Positions 54,801-64,000 of a DNA stretch of 64,000 nucleotides are shown here, in pieces. The position numbers and the translations under genes are program-made. The stretch is from Cristatella mucedo (Eukaryota > Bryozoa > Phylactolaemata > Cristatellidae). Location: assembly GCA_009760855.2 (NCBI GenBank), contig WPIO01000012.1, positions 3,543,501 through 3,607,500 of the forward strand. The letters run 5' to 3'. The notes beneath the pieces were generated by a model that saw nothing but the letters and a program-made list of their open reading frames with translations, searched no databases and was not told the origin of the DNA. The first letter of the stretch is position 1. Every line of letters starts with the position of its first letter.

Positions 54801-54957
54801 TTATTTATGCTGGTGTTTAGATTCAACTGTCTCGTTTTCTCTTTATTCGCCTTTGTGCTGCCACACAGAATGTTGGCAGCTGCTTTCCTCTTTTTCTTTA
54901 TATAGACACGGGCAGCAGCTTGTTCTTCTGCTTCATGGTCAGAGGAATTGCATCAAA
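51663..54957 (+). CDS. UPF0462 / C4orf33 homologue, partial (three exons)
   Basis: A conserved animal protein of unknown function, thought to have a carbohydrate-binding-like beta fold. Exons are 51663-51820, 53373-53463 and 54906-54957, with phases 2/1, 1/2 and 2/0 and GT-AG junctions. Recognisable blocks are [71 protein letters not shown]. These follow the order in the vertebrate protein (TWDG, APFFxDPP, [12 protein letters not shown], YLEVEL-PHGQ, LVLLL-GxRN). The N-terminal Met and the C-terminal half (WEG, NVTKFN, HG regions) were not found; the next exon may be beyond the window or missed. The assignment is from memory of the family, but block order and phases are convincing. Confidence 0.88.
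51821..52204 (+). other. Intron of the C4orf33 homologue
   Basis: No repeat was recognised in this part. Confidence 0.4.
52205..52350 (-). mobile_element. tRNA-derived SINE, family 1
   Basis: Reverse complement of the family: B box 'gggttcaaatcctgaggtgg' near 52275, A box 'gtagggtgcttgctcttcac' near 52310, and the end 'ggctcctctgcaactatac' near 52215. Confidence 0.78.
52351..53372 (+). other. Intron of the C4orf33 homologue
   Basis: At 52600-52800 there is a weak resemblance to family B LINE 3' UTR ('ggggctttatggagttaaag', 'acaaagatac'). No exon was seen. Confidence 0.35.
53373..53463 (+). CDS. C4orf33-like exon ([12 protein letters not shown])
   Basis: Acceptor 'atcgattgcag' and donor 'CC|GTAAGT'. 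It encodes [19 protein letters not shown], then [11 protein letters not shown], and ends two bases into a Pro codon. Confidence 0.92.
53464..54905 (+). other. Intron of the C4orf33 homologue
   Basis: Contains a CA/AC-rich patch (53800-53850). Open frames at 53670-54292 have no recognisable domain. Confidence 0.4.
54906..54957 (+). CDS. C4orf33-like exon ([14 protein letters not shown])
   Basis: Acceptor 'tttctttatatag' and donor 'AAA|GTAGGT'. The 52 nt complete the split Pro codon and encode [17 protein letters not shown] in phase 0. Confidence 0.9.
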
Positions 54958-55829
54958 GTAGGTGGTTTATGTAACTTGCAACATTATTGTAACCTCTCGG
55001 CCTGCCACTCGAGTTGCTGCAGCTGAGGATAGGCTGCTCTTCGAGACTGCAGAAGCTTTGTTCTTGCCATCTGTTTGTTAAATATGCATGATCAAGCTAT
55101 CTGATTTCATCTAGCTAGTGGGATCTTGTCTCGGAACTGCCGGATCCTTGGATAAAGCGTACACTATTTCATGAAGTGAATGATACTATTTTGTGATGCT
55201 ATCATAATGACCATTCGATGTCGGGGCTCACTTTAGCCATATTTTGCACATCGTCTGTAATTTTAAACACACCATAGGTAAGATTAGGTCTATATACTTT
55301 TGACCATTTGAGGTCTTTGTTTTCAAATAAGCTGGTCTACAGAGCTCCGTGATCGAGCTTTGATCGATTTATCGAGGCAGTATAATGAATTAGTATGCTA
55401 TGTCATGCCACCGCCAAGTTTACTTTCTTCTTAGGTAATTGCTGGAGCAAAAAATAAGTCAACATTTTGCTCATGCATCATACAATTATGGTTATCGTTC
55501 GACTGCCTCGTCCAGTTATGCATCGCAATGAGACATACAATGTAACATGAAATGAGGTACTTTTTGAAGACGAAATGAGCTAGAAGCCATAATAGATGCA
55601 AACGAAATGCAAGCTAATTAGATGTAATAACAGCTTACCATTCTTTCACGCCAATTCAGACTAGGTAACTGCCATACCTCGAGGACAACCAAACTAAGCA
55701 ATTAAAGTGCTCACGATTACATAGACGTCACTTCAATCATAGCTTAGTTGATGTCTTCATGCTATAGACCGAGTCCTAGCTCCGTGGGCTAGCTTGGTGG
55801 CAGTCATCAAGATTTGTTCATGCTTTCTT
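54958..55829 (+). other. Probable intron, unassigned
   Basis: No exon or repeat was recognised. Confidence 0.3.
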
Positions 55830-55895
55830 TACAGCATCTGTAAAGTGCCTAGAAAGGCATTAAGTTCTCCGAGGGTGCTATACAAATTTATTATT
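55830..55895 (+). mobile_element. LINE family A 3'-end fragment
   Basis: The stretch 'tgtaaagtgcctagaaaggc', then the hairpin and 'gagggtgctatacaaattta' with an ATT tail. Confidence 0.72.
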
Positions 55896-57007
55896 ATTGG
55901 TTTTATTATTATTTTATTATAAGTAATCAATATAAGCCATTTTGGCCACTGGGGATTTGTGTAGATGTGTTCATCAATAATGTTCATTTAAAAAGTAATC
56001 CTGACTGTCGTGGTCCTACTCCATCTTGACTGGTATTTCCAGTTGGGGCATATTCTCACGGACCCACACTAGCCTCAAGACTTAATTCATGGTCTTGTCA
56101 TGCTCTGCCAATGTTTGCAAGGCTCTGCACTGCTGGGACAATGGATGATGTGTGAGGATGATCCTCTCGCTTACGTTTACCATCTTGCTTATAAAAGATT
56201 GCCATATAAAGGCACTGACCACCACCACCGATGCATATTTTAAAGGCCCTTGCCATTAGTTATGGTGTTGGCCTTCGCATGGAGGTCAGGACCATCTCTT
56301 CGATTTAGATTGCAGGTAGTAGTGGCATACGTGTGTGGTATGACTAGTGGTAGTAAGTGCGGCATAAGTAGTGGTAGTAGTGGTATAAGTTACCAAATCC
56401 TCACCTGCCTCATCAGGTAAGCTCCTGTGCTGACCGTCTTCACGTGGTTTGGTTTACCTCAGAGACAAACGAAGGAAAACACGTCTTTCCAGTTCAGATA
56501 TAGCGAGTGTTAAGTAAGTCCTTTATTCTCGGCCTACGAAGCATGTTGCAGTCTCATGTAATGTTCTCCTGTAATTTGCTTCGGCCTCCAGCTGCTTTTA
56601 ATTAATTGCCTGCGGGCCCTGGAAGAAAAGCCTCTGAGCTTTCATTGTTGGCCTTTGAGCATGCTCATGCAATGGAAGGTTTTTCTGTGGCTAGCTATTG
56701 CCTGCCTGATAAGCGTTTAATCTTATCCTAGTAAGTCAATTACCTGCTCGGCCGTAAGGCAGCTTGACTGGTTTACCCTTCCATTGCACTCTCCCCAGTG
56801 TTGGCCAGTGCTGCTCATATGAGCCAACCTTTTTTTCTATGCTGGTAAAGCAATACAGAACTAGATGCCTGAGTTGAAGTCGATTATTGAAGTGGCATAC
56901 GTTCTTGACTAGTAGCAACTAACTGTTAGAGCCTACCAGCTTACACCCGTGCCTTCGATTTCAAATTCCAATGTAGGAGGTATACAGCTCACTGCACGAT
57001 GCTAGCC
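55896..57007. other. Unassigned stretch
   Basis: A short GTAGT-type repeat at 56318-56400. No exon was recognised. Confidence 0.3.
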
Positions 57008-57182
57008 GGTGAGCCGTGATGGCACACTAGTTACGGCCGTTGCTTTTCACGACCTCGGTCCTGAGGTCGTGGGTTAGAATCCTGCAGTGGGCGATCCTTT
57101 ATCACTGCTGCAAGTGGTGGTGATAACTGTACAGGCTCTTCTGTTGCTAAACAAAATAGGCTGTTAAATCAGCTGGTATAGT
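57008..57182 (+). mobile_element. tRNA-derived SINE, family 1 (well-preserved)
   Basis: It starts 'gtgagccgtgatggcacact', with an A-box-like 'ttacggccgttgcttttcac', the palindrome gacctcggtcctgaggtc, and a B box 'gggttagaatcctgcagtgg' carrying one mutation. It ends 'ctgttaaatcagctggtata'. Confidence 0.88.
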
Positions 57183-57559
57183 TTATGGTGCCCTTTCAAT
57201 AATTGCTGCCGCTTTACGGCTGCTGGTCGGCCTTGTAAATGGTTTCTGCCCGAGCCTTCTGATGAGTTTGCTTGCAATGGTGCCAATTCCTGATGTTTTC
57301 AAAGCAAGAATGATCTAGACGTTGTTGCCTCTTTTGGATTTTCAAAGTCTTTCATTCAGTGTATATCTGATCTCTAAGCAAGGAAGTCTTTTTCTATAAG
57401 CTCTCCAGGCCCCCTGTGCTATCTGTAAGTAGTTTAAAGGCAGGAAGTAAAGCCAGCAAAGTAATAACTAGGTACTTTACGCATGTAAGAACCGGGAGTT
57501 TGCAAAACTAAGGTTGATATCTAAGCAGAAGCTGGAGCTCAAGGTCAGCTGGGTCATCA

Positions 57560-57563
<4 letters not shown>
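57183..57563. other. Unassigned stretch
   Basis: No exon or repeat was recognised. Confidence 0.3.

Positions 57564-57630
<67 letters not shown>
57564..57630. repeat. (GA)n microsatellite
   Basis: About 33 GA units; the Ser/Leu frame on the - strand is an artefact. Confidence 0.97.
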
Positions 57631-57633
<3 letters not shown>

Positions 57634-57959
57634 AGCAATTTCTGATCAGACTTCCCACCTGTAGGCCCTTGTTTTCTGGCAGTTGGATGAGGCTTGAAAA
57701 AAATAGTAGCCGTAAGTTGGTCGAGCATGCAAGTTCCCCCAGTAGCTCGGGGGTTCACCCTCTGGCTTCTTCCTCTTTGTAAACGTTCGTGCATGGCAGA
57801 CCGAGTGTATGTAAGATGGTGGAAGCAGTCTTGTAGTTCCTGCGTGGTTAGCATTCCTATGTCGCAGTTAAAACAATTTGACGACTTGCTATTAAATTCG
57901 TGTACTACTTTTTGGATCTATATATGGAAAGTAATCGAGCACCTTACACTGTCACAATT
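57631..57959. other. Unassigned stretch
   Basis: The 125-codon + strand frame at 57694-58071 runs into LINE sequence at its end and shows no known domain before it. Confidence 0.3.
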
Positions 57960-58990
57960 TCCTTATAGCTTGCATTACCGACATTTGCTCGTGGACGGCT
58001 ACTTTCTCAAATTACACGACGACGAAGCCAACTTAGTTGTTATGGGTAAACCCGTATTACTTAGAAAATAGAAAGCCTTACCCTCAAAATCTAATCGGCT
58101 CATCTCTCAGGTAGCGTACGAGCAGAATTCTGCTATTCGTGTTCCGACATGAATTGTCAAAATGGGTGACTAAATCTGCTCCTCATTCAAAAGTCTGCCT
58201 ACTAGCAGGTGTATGTAGTATAACTATAACACACATTTGGGTTGGCTTAAATAAGTGTACCGTAGGCAAGCTAGTCCATGCATTTGTCAATCGCTTCTAG
58301 ACTCCTGTAACTCTGTCCTCATTGGTTTTCCTATCTGTGCACGAAAGCACTTGAGGATGATGCAAAAACATGCCATCTATGCTTGTCTTTTGTGAATTTT
58401 GTGACTGCCACATTGCACCGCTCCTCTCTGACCTGCTCTGGCTCCCCCTGAAGCAGTGCAACGATTTGAAGTCCTTTGACTCACATTTAGGTTTCTTCAT
58501 TCTAGTTTTCTTCATTCTTTTGCTCTGGCTAGCCTGTCTGAAGTACTTACTTATCAAGTTTCCCAGTTAACCCACACTGCTTCGACTATGATTTTATAGC
58601 CCTGTGCTTCTAAGTAACTTCAAAACTTCCAAAGACTGCCTTCAGTTCCCGTGTACCTATATCTTCGAACTTCTAACTGATACTACGACTTCCCCTGACT
58701 TGGTGTCGTTCAATGTAAAATTAAAAATCCAGAAGTACTTAAGGGCACATTCTTTGTCCCTGTGAATTTCCTTGTATGTGCTTATGAATATCACAGTTGT
58801 GCATGTAATTATTTGCTAGTCACTTGATATGCTTTCTTTACTTTGCCATGGGAAATACCTTGGAGATGTATTTCTCTTAGACTCTATTTATGATTTTTAT
58901 TAGCTAATGCCATTCCTATATCTTGACGGGAATGTAGTTCTCGTAGGATACTGTACTGCAAGAGTTTTGTTATTATTTTTACTCGCCTTT
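57960..58990 (+). mobile_element. LINE family C, 3' part, diverged
   Basis: It starts at the stretch equivalent to LNDDKTNLLVMGKP ('cgacgaagccaacttagttg') and continues through degraded LDSCNSV-, CHIAPLLSDLLWLPLKQC- and LKSFD-like blocks. It ends in a weak tail near 58980. Many stops. Confidence 0.68.
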
Positions 58991-59764
58991 GCCATTTCTT
59001 CGGCAAATTAATTTATATTCTACCAGATTTCATGCATTGCTGTGACGCATTTGATAGCTTATCTTAACTCTCTTCCGTTACCGGAACCAGGCTCGTAAGC
59101 AGGGGTGAGGGCCTCACCCTTCTCCCACCTAGACGGCGGCCTGTAAGCGGCATGTCTCTAGTGCATTTGATGGTGCACCCTTTACGGCCTTCTTTCTCTG
59201 ACAGCTCAGCAACTTCAGTGCAATGGCTGCCGAGCTTCCGGGGAGGGGCTAGTGAATTTCCAGGGGCTTCTCAGGTGGCATGCCTTCCGGTCGGGGTGAA
59301 GCTTGATGGTGTTCTCCTGAGGGGGCTGTCACTTTTTCTATTTTTTTTTATTGCATAGGACTGAAAAGGTAAGGGCCTCAGTATGCACACCGAAGGGGGC
59401 CCGGAGAGCTTGCCAGGTTAAGTGCCTGTCATACACTGATTCAGGCTGTTTACATACAACTGGCCGCATGGTTTAGAGAGGAGTTGACGAGACGTTCTGG
59501 GTGACAGCAGTTCTGAGTCGGTCTCGTGAGAGAGTGGTGTACATTTTGTTGGAAGTCTCTGGCAATGAAATTGTCAACTATTTACTTTTGAATTCAGCTT
59601 ATTGACTTGGCAAACAGACGCAATACAGATTCTAACCCTAGCAAGTCGCACAGGGATCTTAACGTTCAGCTACTTTGCTCCTGGTTGCTCGAGCTTGACA
59701 GTGCAGTAATTTGATATAATGTAATATATCTCTGTCTGTAACCTCACTCGGGTTTAAAGTCTGT
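58991..59764. other. Unassigned stretch
   Basis: Open frame 59152-59358 has no recognisable domain. No repeat was recognised. Confidence 0.3.
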
Positions 59765-60147
59765 GTGGGCGTTACGTGCCCAGAAGAGTTTTCTATAGCA
59801 CACTCAAACCCTTAGTTATGTATGGGGGTTTTCTATAGCGCACTCAAACTCAAACTCTGAGTGACTTTTGATAGCCAACAGACTTCATCGCATGCATCAA
59901 AGAGAAAATGAGAAGCATGGCCAAGTCAGGAGGGCAGTTGAGGTAGTGAATAGCATGGAAGTAGCAGACCAGGATGGCTGGAAAGGATGTGCCACAGTCG
60001 GATTTAGGAATGCAGACGTCGATGTGTAAGAATCGTGGAAGTGTGTTCCATAGTCTAGGACCTGCAGAACAAAAGCTTCTGTTGCCAACGTTCTATAAGC
60101 AGAGGAATGGAGCAGCTAATTTATTGTCCATAGAAGACCTGAGGGAA
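59765..60147 (-). mobile_element. LINE family B, 3' fragment
   Basis: Reverse complement of the family B ORF2 end and 3' UTR ('ttgatagccaacagacttca', 'aggacctgcagaacaaaagc'). The text 'ggttttctatagcgcactca' is duplicated locally at 59790 and 59828. A family A element begins inside it at about 60148. Confidence 0.72.
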
Positions 60148-62775
60148 ATATCATCATCAATTATTACCAAATCCTGCTTATCTGACTATATGCAGATCTC
60201 ATTCAGTCTACAATGTGTGCCTTCCTCCTCCCCATCTAAAATCACCTGTGAATCGCGAAACCTCAAGACTCGACATCGGTGCTGTCCGTGCGAGAATATC
60301 TGCTTTGCCTCTGCTGCTCAATCCTTCTTTCGACCTGTCATCATTGATAGATTGCTACAATACGCACTTGCTGCCATGCTCGACGAGTTGGCACCTCTGA
60401 CTAAGCGCACTGTACGCCCTCACCCAGACGGCCTATGGTTTACCACAGACATTAAACTAGCTAGGTCTACTAAGCCCAAGCTTGAAAAAGCATACACAAG
60501 ATCAGGACTGACTGTCCATCGATTGGTATACGAGGACTACTGTAGATCTTACTAATTGATCCTAGCCAAGGCCAAGTCTAACTTCTATAAAGACATTGTT
60601 GAATCGCAGATGCACAATCCAAAAATGCTGATGTCGACGATCAACCATCTTGGTAACCGCTCCCCCGGTTAGCTCCTTACCCAGTGATCCCTATGATGAT
60701 CTAGCTGATCGCTTCTCTAGCTTCTTTGTCAACAAGATAGACAAGATCAGGGAGTCCATCCTTATGATGGCAGCATCCCCCTGGAATCCTGTCCCTCAAT
60801 TCCATGCAGCACCTCAACGTCTACATTCAAGGAGGTCACTACTGACCTCGTCCCGAAGTTCATATCTGAATCAAAGAAGACAGCTAATCCTCTGAACCCT
60901 ATTCTAACGTCCTGCTCCTGCGATGTATTGATCTGCTGCTGCCATGCATAACTAACATCCTAAATATGTCATTAGCCTCAGGTCATGTCCCAGCACCTTC
61001 AAATAGGCTGTAGCCAGGTCACTGCTCAAGAAAGCAGCACGAGACAAAGAGAACTTGAGCAACTTCTGCGCAGCCTCCCTTCTACCGTTCCTATCAAAGA
61101 CGCTGGACCGAGTCCATGCAGACCAGCTGAATTCATATATTGGAACTTCAAACCTTGCTAGTAAGTTCCAGTCTGGTTTTAGAGCTAATCACTCTACCGA
61201 GTCAGCATTGCTTCGGGTGTATAACGATGTACTTAGGAATGCAGACTTAGTATCTCTGCTTGTTTTGCTCGATCTTTCGGCGGCTTTAGATATTGTCGAT
61301 CACCAAGTCCTTCTTGAGGGCCTCTCATCTTGTCTGGGCATCACTGGCACTGCATTGCAATAGTTCAGGTCTTATCTCAGTGGAAGACTCCAGAGTATTG
61401 TTGTGAATGGACAAAGATCATCCGAGGAACCTCTGAATTATGGGTACCTCAGGGCTCCGTGCTGGGTCCTGTTCTTTTCATGGCTTATACTCTCCCTCTT
61501 GCTGATGTGATGCCAAGCACAATCTAGGCTTTCACTTCTATGCAGATGATACTTAATTGTACCTTTGCTTTGATCCTCCCAGCCCTCCAGCACGTCGAAT
61601 CTCTCAACTCACTTGCTGCATGTATTGATGAGCCGTGATGGTACACTAGGTAAGGCAGTTGCTTTTCACGACCTTGGTCAAGAGGTTGTGGGTTCGAATC
61701 CTGCGTTGAACAATTCTGTATTGCCACTGCAAGCGGTGGTGATAGCCTCAAGGTTCTTCTGTCGCTATACAGAAGAGGATGTTAAATCAGCTAGTATTTA
61801 TTTGTTGATGAAATCCACACATGGATGGCAGCAAACTTTCTTAAATTGAATGATGGGCAAACCAAGTGAGATTCAGAAATTGGAAAGGCTAATGCTCAAA
61901 ATTGGCTCTGCAAGCATATCTCCTGTTGAATCTGCACGAAATCTTGGTGTCATATTCCAAAGCGACCTTTCATTAGACGACCACATCAGCTCCACAGCAC
62001 GTCTGCCTACTTTCAGCAACATACAAGTGCTAAAATTTGGGCTTGTTTAGACAGGGATACCACATCTAAATTAGTCCATGCATCTGTGACATCCCGTCTG
62101 ATTTCTGTAACTCACTGCTTACTGGTCTTAGGGCCTGTGCACTCTGGCGCTTACAGCTGGTGCAAAACTTTGCAGCTAGGCTTGTCTGCCGTGAGCGTTG
62201 TAGTTCCCACATCACACCACTTCTTGCCGACCTGCACTGGCTCCCAGTCAAGCAGCACATTGACATCAAGGTTTTGTCACTCACTTTTAGGTCCCTTAAT
62301 TCTTTTACTCCAGCCTACCTATCAGATCCACTCCCTCACCAGGCTAAGCATCGTACCACCCGCTTCTGGAATCTAACTGTTTACCCATACCTCGTACAAA
62401 TATCAAATTCTTTGGAGACCTTGCTTTTAGTTCGTATGCTCCTAAAGCCCGGAACTCACTCCCGACTTCCGTCACGACATTTCCTGATTGTTCCACATTT
62501 AAAAAGAAACTAAAAGGCATATATATTTTCGACAGTATTTAGTGGGTCCCTGAGATTCGTCCTTTATGTGCTGATGCTTGCTGACACTGTGCATGGTGCC
62601 ACTAACCATACTTGCACGATAACCCCTGTGCATGTATCCTCTAACCATGTTATTCTTGTTGTTTATTGAGCATACTACCACTAACGATTCGATCGTGTGT
62701 TCTTTGCAGCACATATAAAGTGCCTAGAAAGAGATTGAGTTATTTGATGGTGCTATATCAAATGCTTTAGTATTA
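60148..62775 (+). mobile_element. LINE family A, second-longest copy, with nested SINE
   Basis: 5'-truncated within the endonuclease (ITKSCLSDYMQISFSLQCVP; SDH reads SDY). It keeps the linker the other long copy lacks (LAPLTKRTVRPHPDGLWFTT, then HRLVYEDYC). The RT has SKFQSGFRANHSTESALLRV, a DLSAALDIVDH motif A and VPQGSVLGPVLF, and an FYADD-like motif C near 61538-61555, where it is frameshifted. A SINE interrupts it at 61627-61805. The C-terminus and 3' UTR follow, with the hairpin and a short ATT-like tail (62755-62775). It is inactive. Confidence 0.9.
61627..61805 (+). mobile_element. tRNA-derived SINE, family 1, nested in a LINE
   Basis: It interrupts the LINE at 'ctgcatgtattgatg' and the LINE resumes at 'tttgttgatgaaatccacac'. 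The uninterrupted copy reads 'gcgtgtattgatgacatccg'. The repeated TTGATG at both edges is the likely target-site duplication. B box 'gggttcgaatcctgcgttga' and A-box-like 'taaggcagttgcttttcacg'. Confidence 0.9.
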
Positions 62776-62778
62776 TGA

Positions 62779-63815
62779 TTAAAGAGGAGGCTGAAACCGG
62801 TGCAGCAGTTCAGCTAGGTAAGAAGGAGCCAAGCCGTGGCGAGCCTGGTGGATCAGCTTAAGAACTTTTCTCTGTATCCGTTGATCAATCGGCAGCCATC
62901 CAAGCTCGTTCAGCAAAGGAGATACACGGTCAAACCTCTGAGATTTGTTAACTATGCTGGCAACCATATTTATCATCATCAGCAGTGGTCTAATAGCTTT
63001 TATTCGGTAGTCCAGCTAAAAAAATGCAATTACAACAATCCAGCTGAGACAGAACCGGGAGCTAGTTAAATTTTTTGCAAGCCATTTTGTTAGCTAGTCC
63101 ATAACCTTTGATAGGGATCGAACGTGGTGGCCAGCTTCGGATGCAGTCTTTTTAATGAAACTTTCAAAATTTAAGCAGTTGTCAAAGACGATACCTAAAC
63201 ACTGTTTTCACACGTTGACTGTCGCACAGCAGTATCACCTATTAGAAGAGCAGCGTCTTCTAGTCCATACACTTGGGGCATCCTATGAGTTTCAGCTTCG
63301 TTTTAATGATAATAGCAATAATGATAATACATTTGATATAGAACCCTCAGATAACTCAATCTCTTTCTAGGCACTTTGCATTTGCTGCAAAGGAGGCGCG
63401 ATGACGTGGTTAGTAGCAGCATGCTCAATAAACAGCAAGAATAACAAGGTTAGGGGTGACATGCACAGGGTCATGCAAGTCTTATCATTGTTAAGTTTAA
63501 GGAAGTTTACAGCCCTCTAGGAGTGAATGTCTTCAAGGCAACTATTCAGTTTATCTTTTGCTGCAGCAGATTCCGATGGTTTAAATGACAAATGCAGCTG
63601 AGTATCGTCAGCATTAAAGTGATAGCCTATTTCACGAGCCCGAATGACTTTTCCCAGTGGTTGAGTATAAATAGAGCACAGCACAGGACCGAGGACGGAC
63701 CATTGTGTGACTCCACAGGTGACTAGTCTGGTAGATGAGACCTGACCCCCACATGACACGGATTGATTATGATCGGACAAGTACGATTTGAACCACGCTA
63801 GTACGGCCAGATAAG
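62779..63815 (-). mobile_element. LINE family B, RT fragment split by a family A tail
   Basis: On the - strand, 63815-63517 encodes LVTCGVTQWSVLGPVLCS and YHFNADDTQLHLSFKPS, the RT motifs B and C (NADD instead of YADD). After an interruption at 63305-63480 by a family A 3' fragment, the C-terminal block LLNELGWLPIDQRIQRKV and YLAELLHRFQPP follows at 62979-62779. Confidence 0.8.
63305..63480 (-). mobile_element. LINE family A 3' fragment nested in LINE B
   Basis: An AAT-like tail ('aataatgataatacatttga'), the complement of the hairpin, then 'gttaggggtgacatgcacag', typical of the family A 3' UTR. Confidence 0.8.
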
Positions 63816-64000
63816 CAATACCTTTTCAACAGGCTGTTAAAGGCCCTTAAGAGGCTTCCTGTTGACTGATAGTTTTCATTAAGGCCTATTGGAAATATGG
63901 TGGACAGACCCTGTCAGTAATAATTATTTTGTTATAATAGCATAGTTAAAGAAAAGAAGCTATAGTCTTTTTACTTCGGGTATACAGCAGCCAAATTGTT
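63816..64000. other. Unassigned end of window
   Basis: AT-rich; nothing was recognised. Confidence 0.3.

Noticed and set aside
57477-57854. 125-codon - strand frame
   Set aside because: Its core is the GA microsatellite.

Overview
This is eukaryotic (metazoan) DNA. It has GT-AG introns, long microsatellites, many 5'-truncated LINEs and tRNA-derived SINEs, and no operon structure. The proteins encoded are animal ones (a TNF-superfamily ligand, the mitochondrial cysteinyl-tRNA synthetase CARS2 and a C4orf33/UPF0462 homologue). The repeat style and moderate intron sizes suggest a marine invertebrate, perhaps a lophotrochozoan, but nothing here fixes the phylum. Most of the long open frames are repeat artefacts. 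The three real genes were found by piecing together short exons whose splice phases agree.

Layout. (1) The left part, about 2.7-15.2 kb on the + strand, holds the last exons of a CARS2 gene whose start lies outside the window. Its introns contain CT repeats, an 18-bp minisatellite of 29 units, SINEs and LINE remnants. The stop codon is at 15169-15171, and a 332-bp pure GT tract lies 540 bp further on. A second, diverged copy of the terminal CARS2 exon with its flanks sits at 20451-20635. (2) The middle, about 36.5-22.6 kb on the - strand, holds a complete TNF-superfamily ligand gene of five exons, including one of 37 nt. The spliced length is 1095 nt (364 residues), and every phase agrees. 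The gene starts in a CpG-rich region at about 36-37.4 kb and runs tail-to-tail towards CARS2. (3) The right part, from 51.66 kb on the + strand, holds three exons of a UPF0462/C4orf33 homologue. Its first and last exons were not found.

The rest is mobile-element debris. Family A is an L2/CR1-like LINE (endonuclease plus reverse transcriptase) whose 3' end carries a small hairpin and an ATT-rich tail. It has about 20 copies on both strands; the two longest are at 47.3-50.0 kb and 60.1-62.8 kb. Family B is a second LINE with an ACATT-type tail. Family C is a diverged relative of A. Two SINE families share tRNA-like A and B boxes; one of them carries the 3' tail of LINE family A, the usual sign of a SINE copied by its partner LINE. 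A relic hAT transposase C-terminus and a hAT-like MITE are also present. Nested insertions are clear at 38.1, 61.6 and 63.3 kb.

No CRISPR array, rRNA or bona fide tRNA gene was found. The tRNA-like segments all look like SINE heads.
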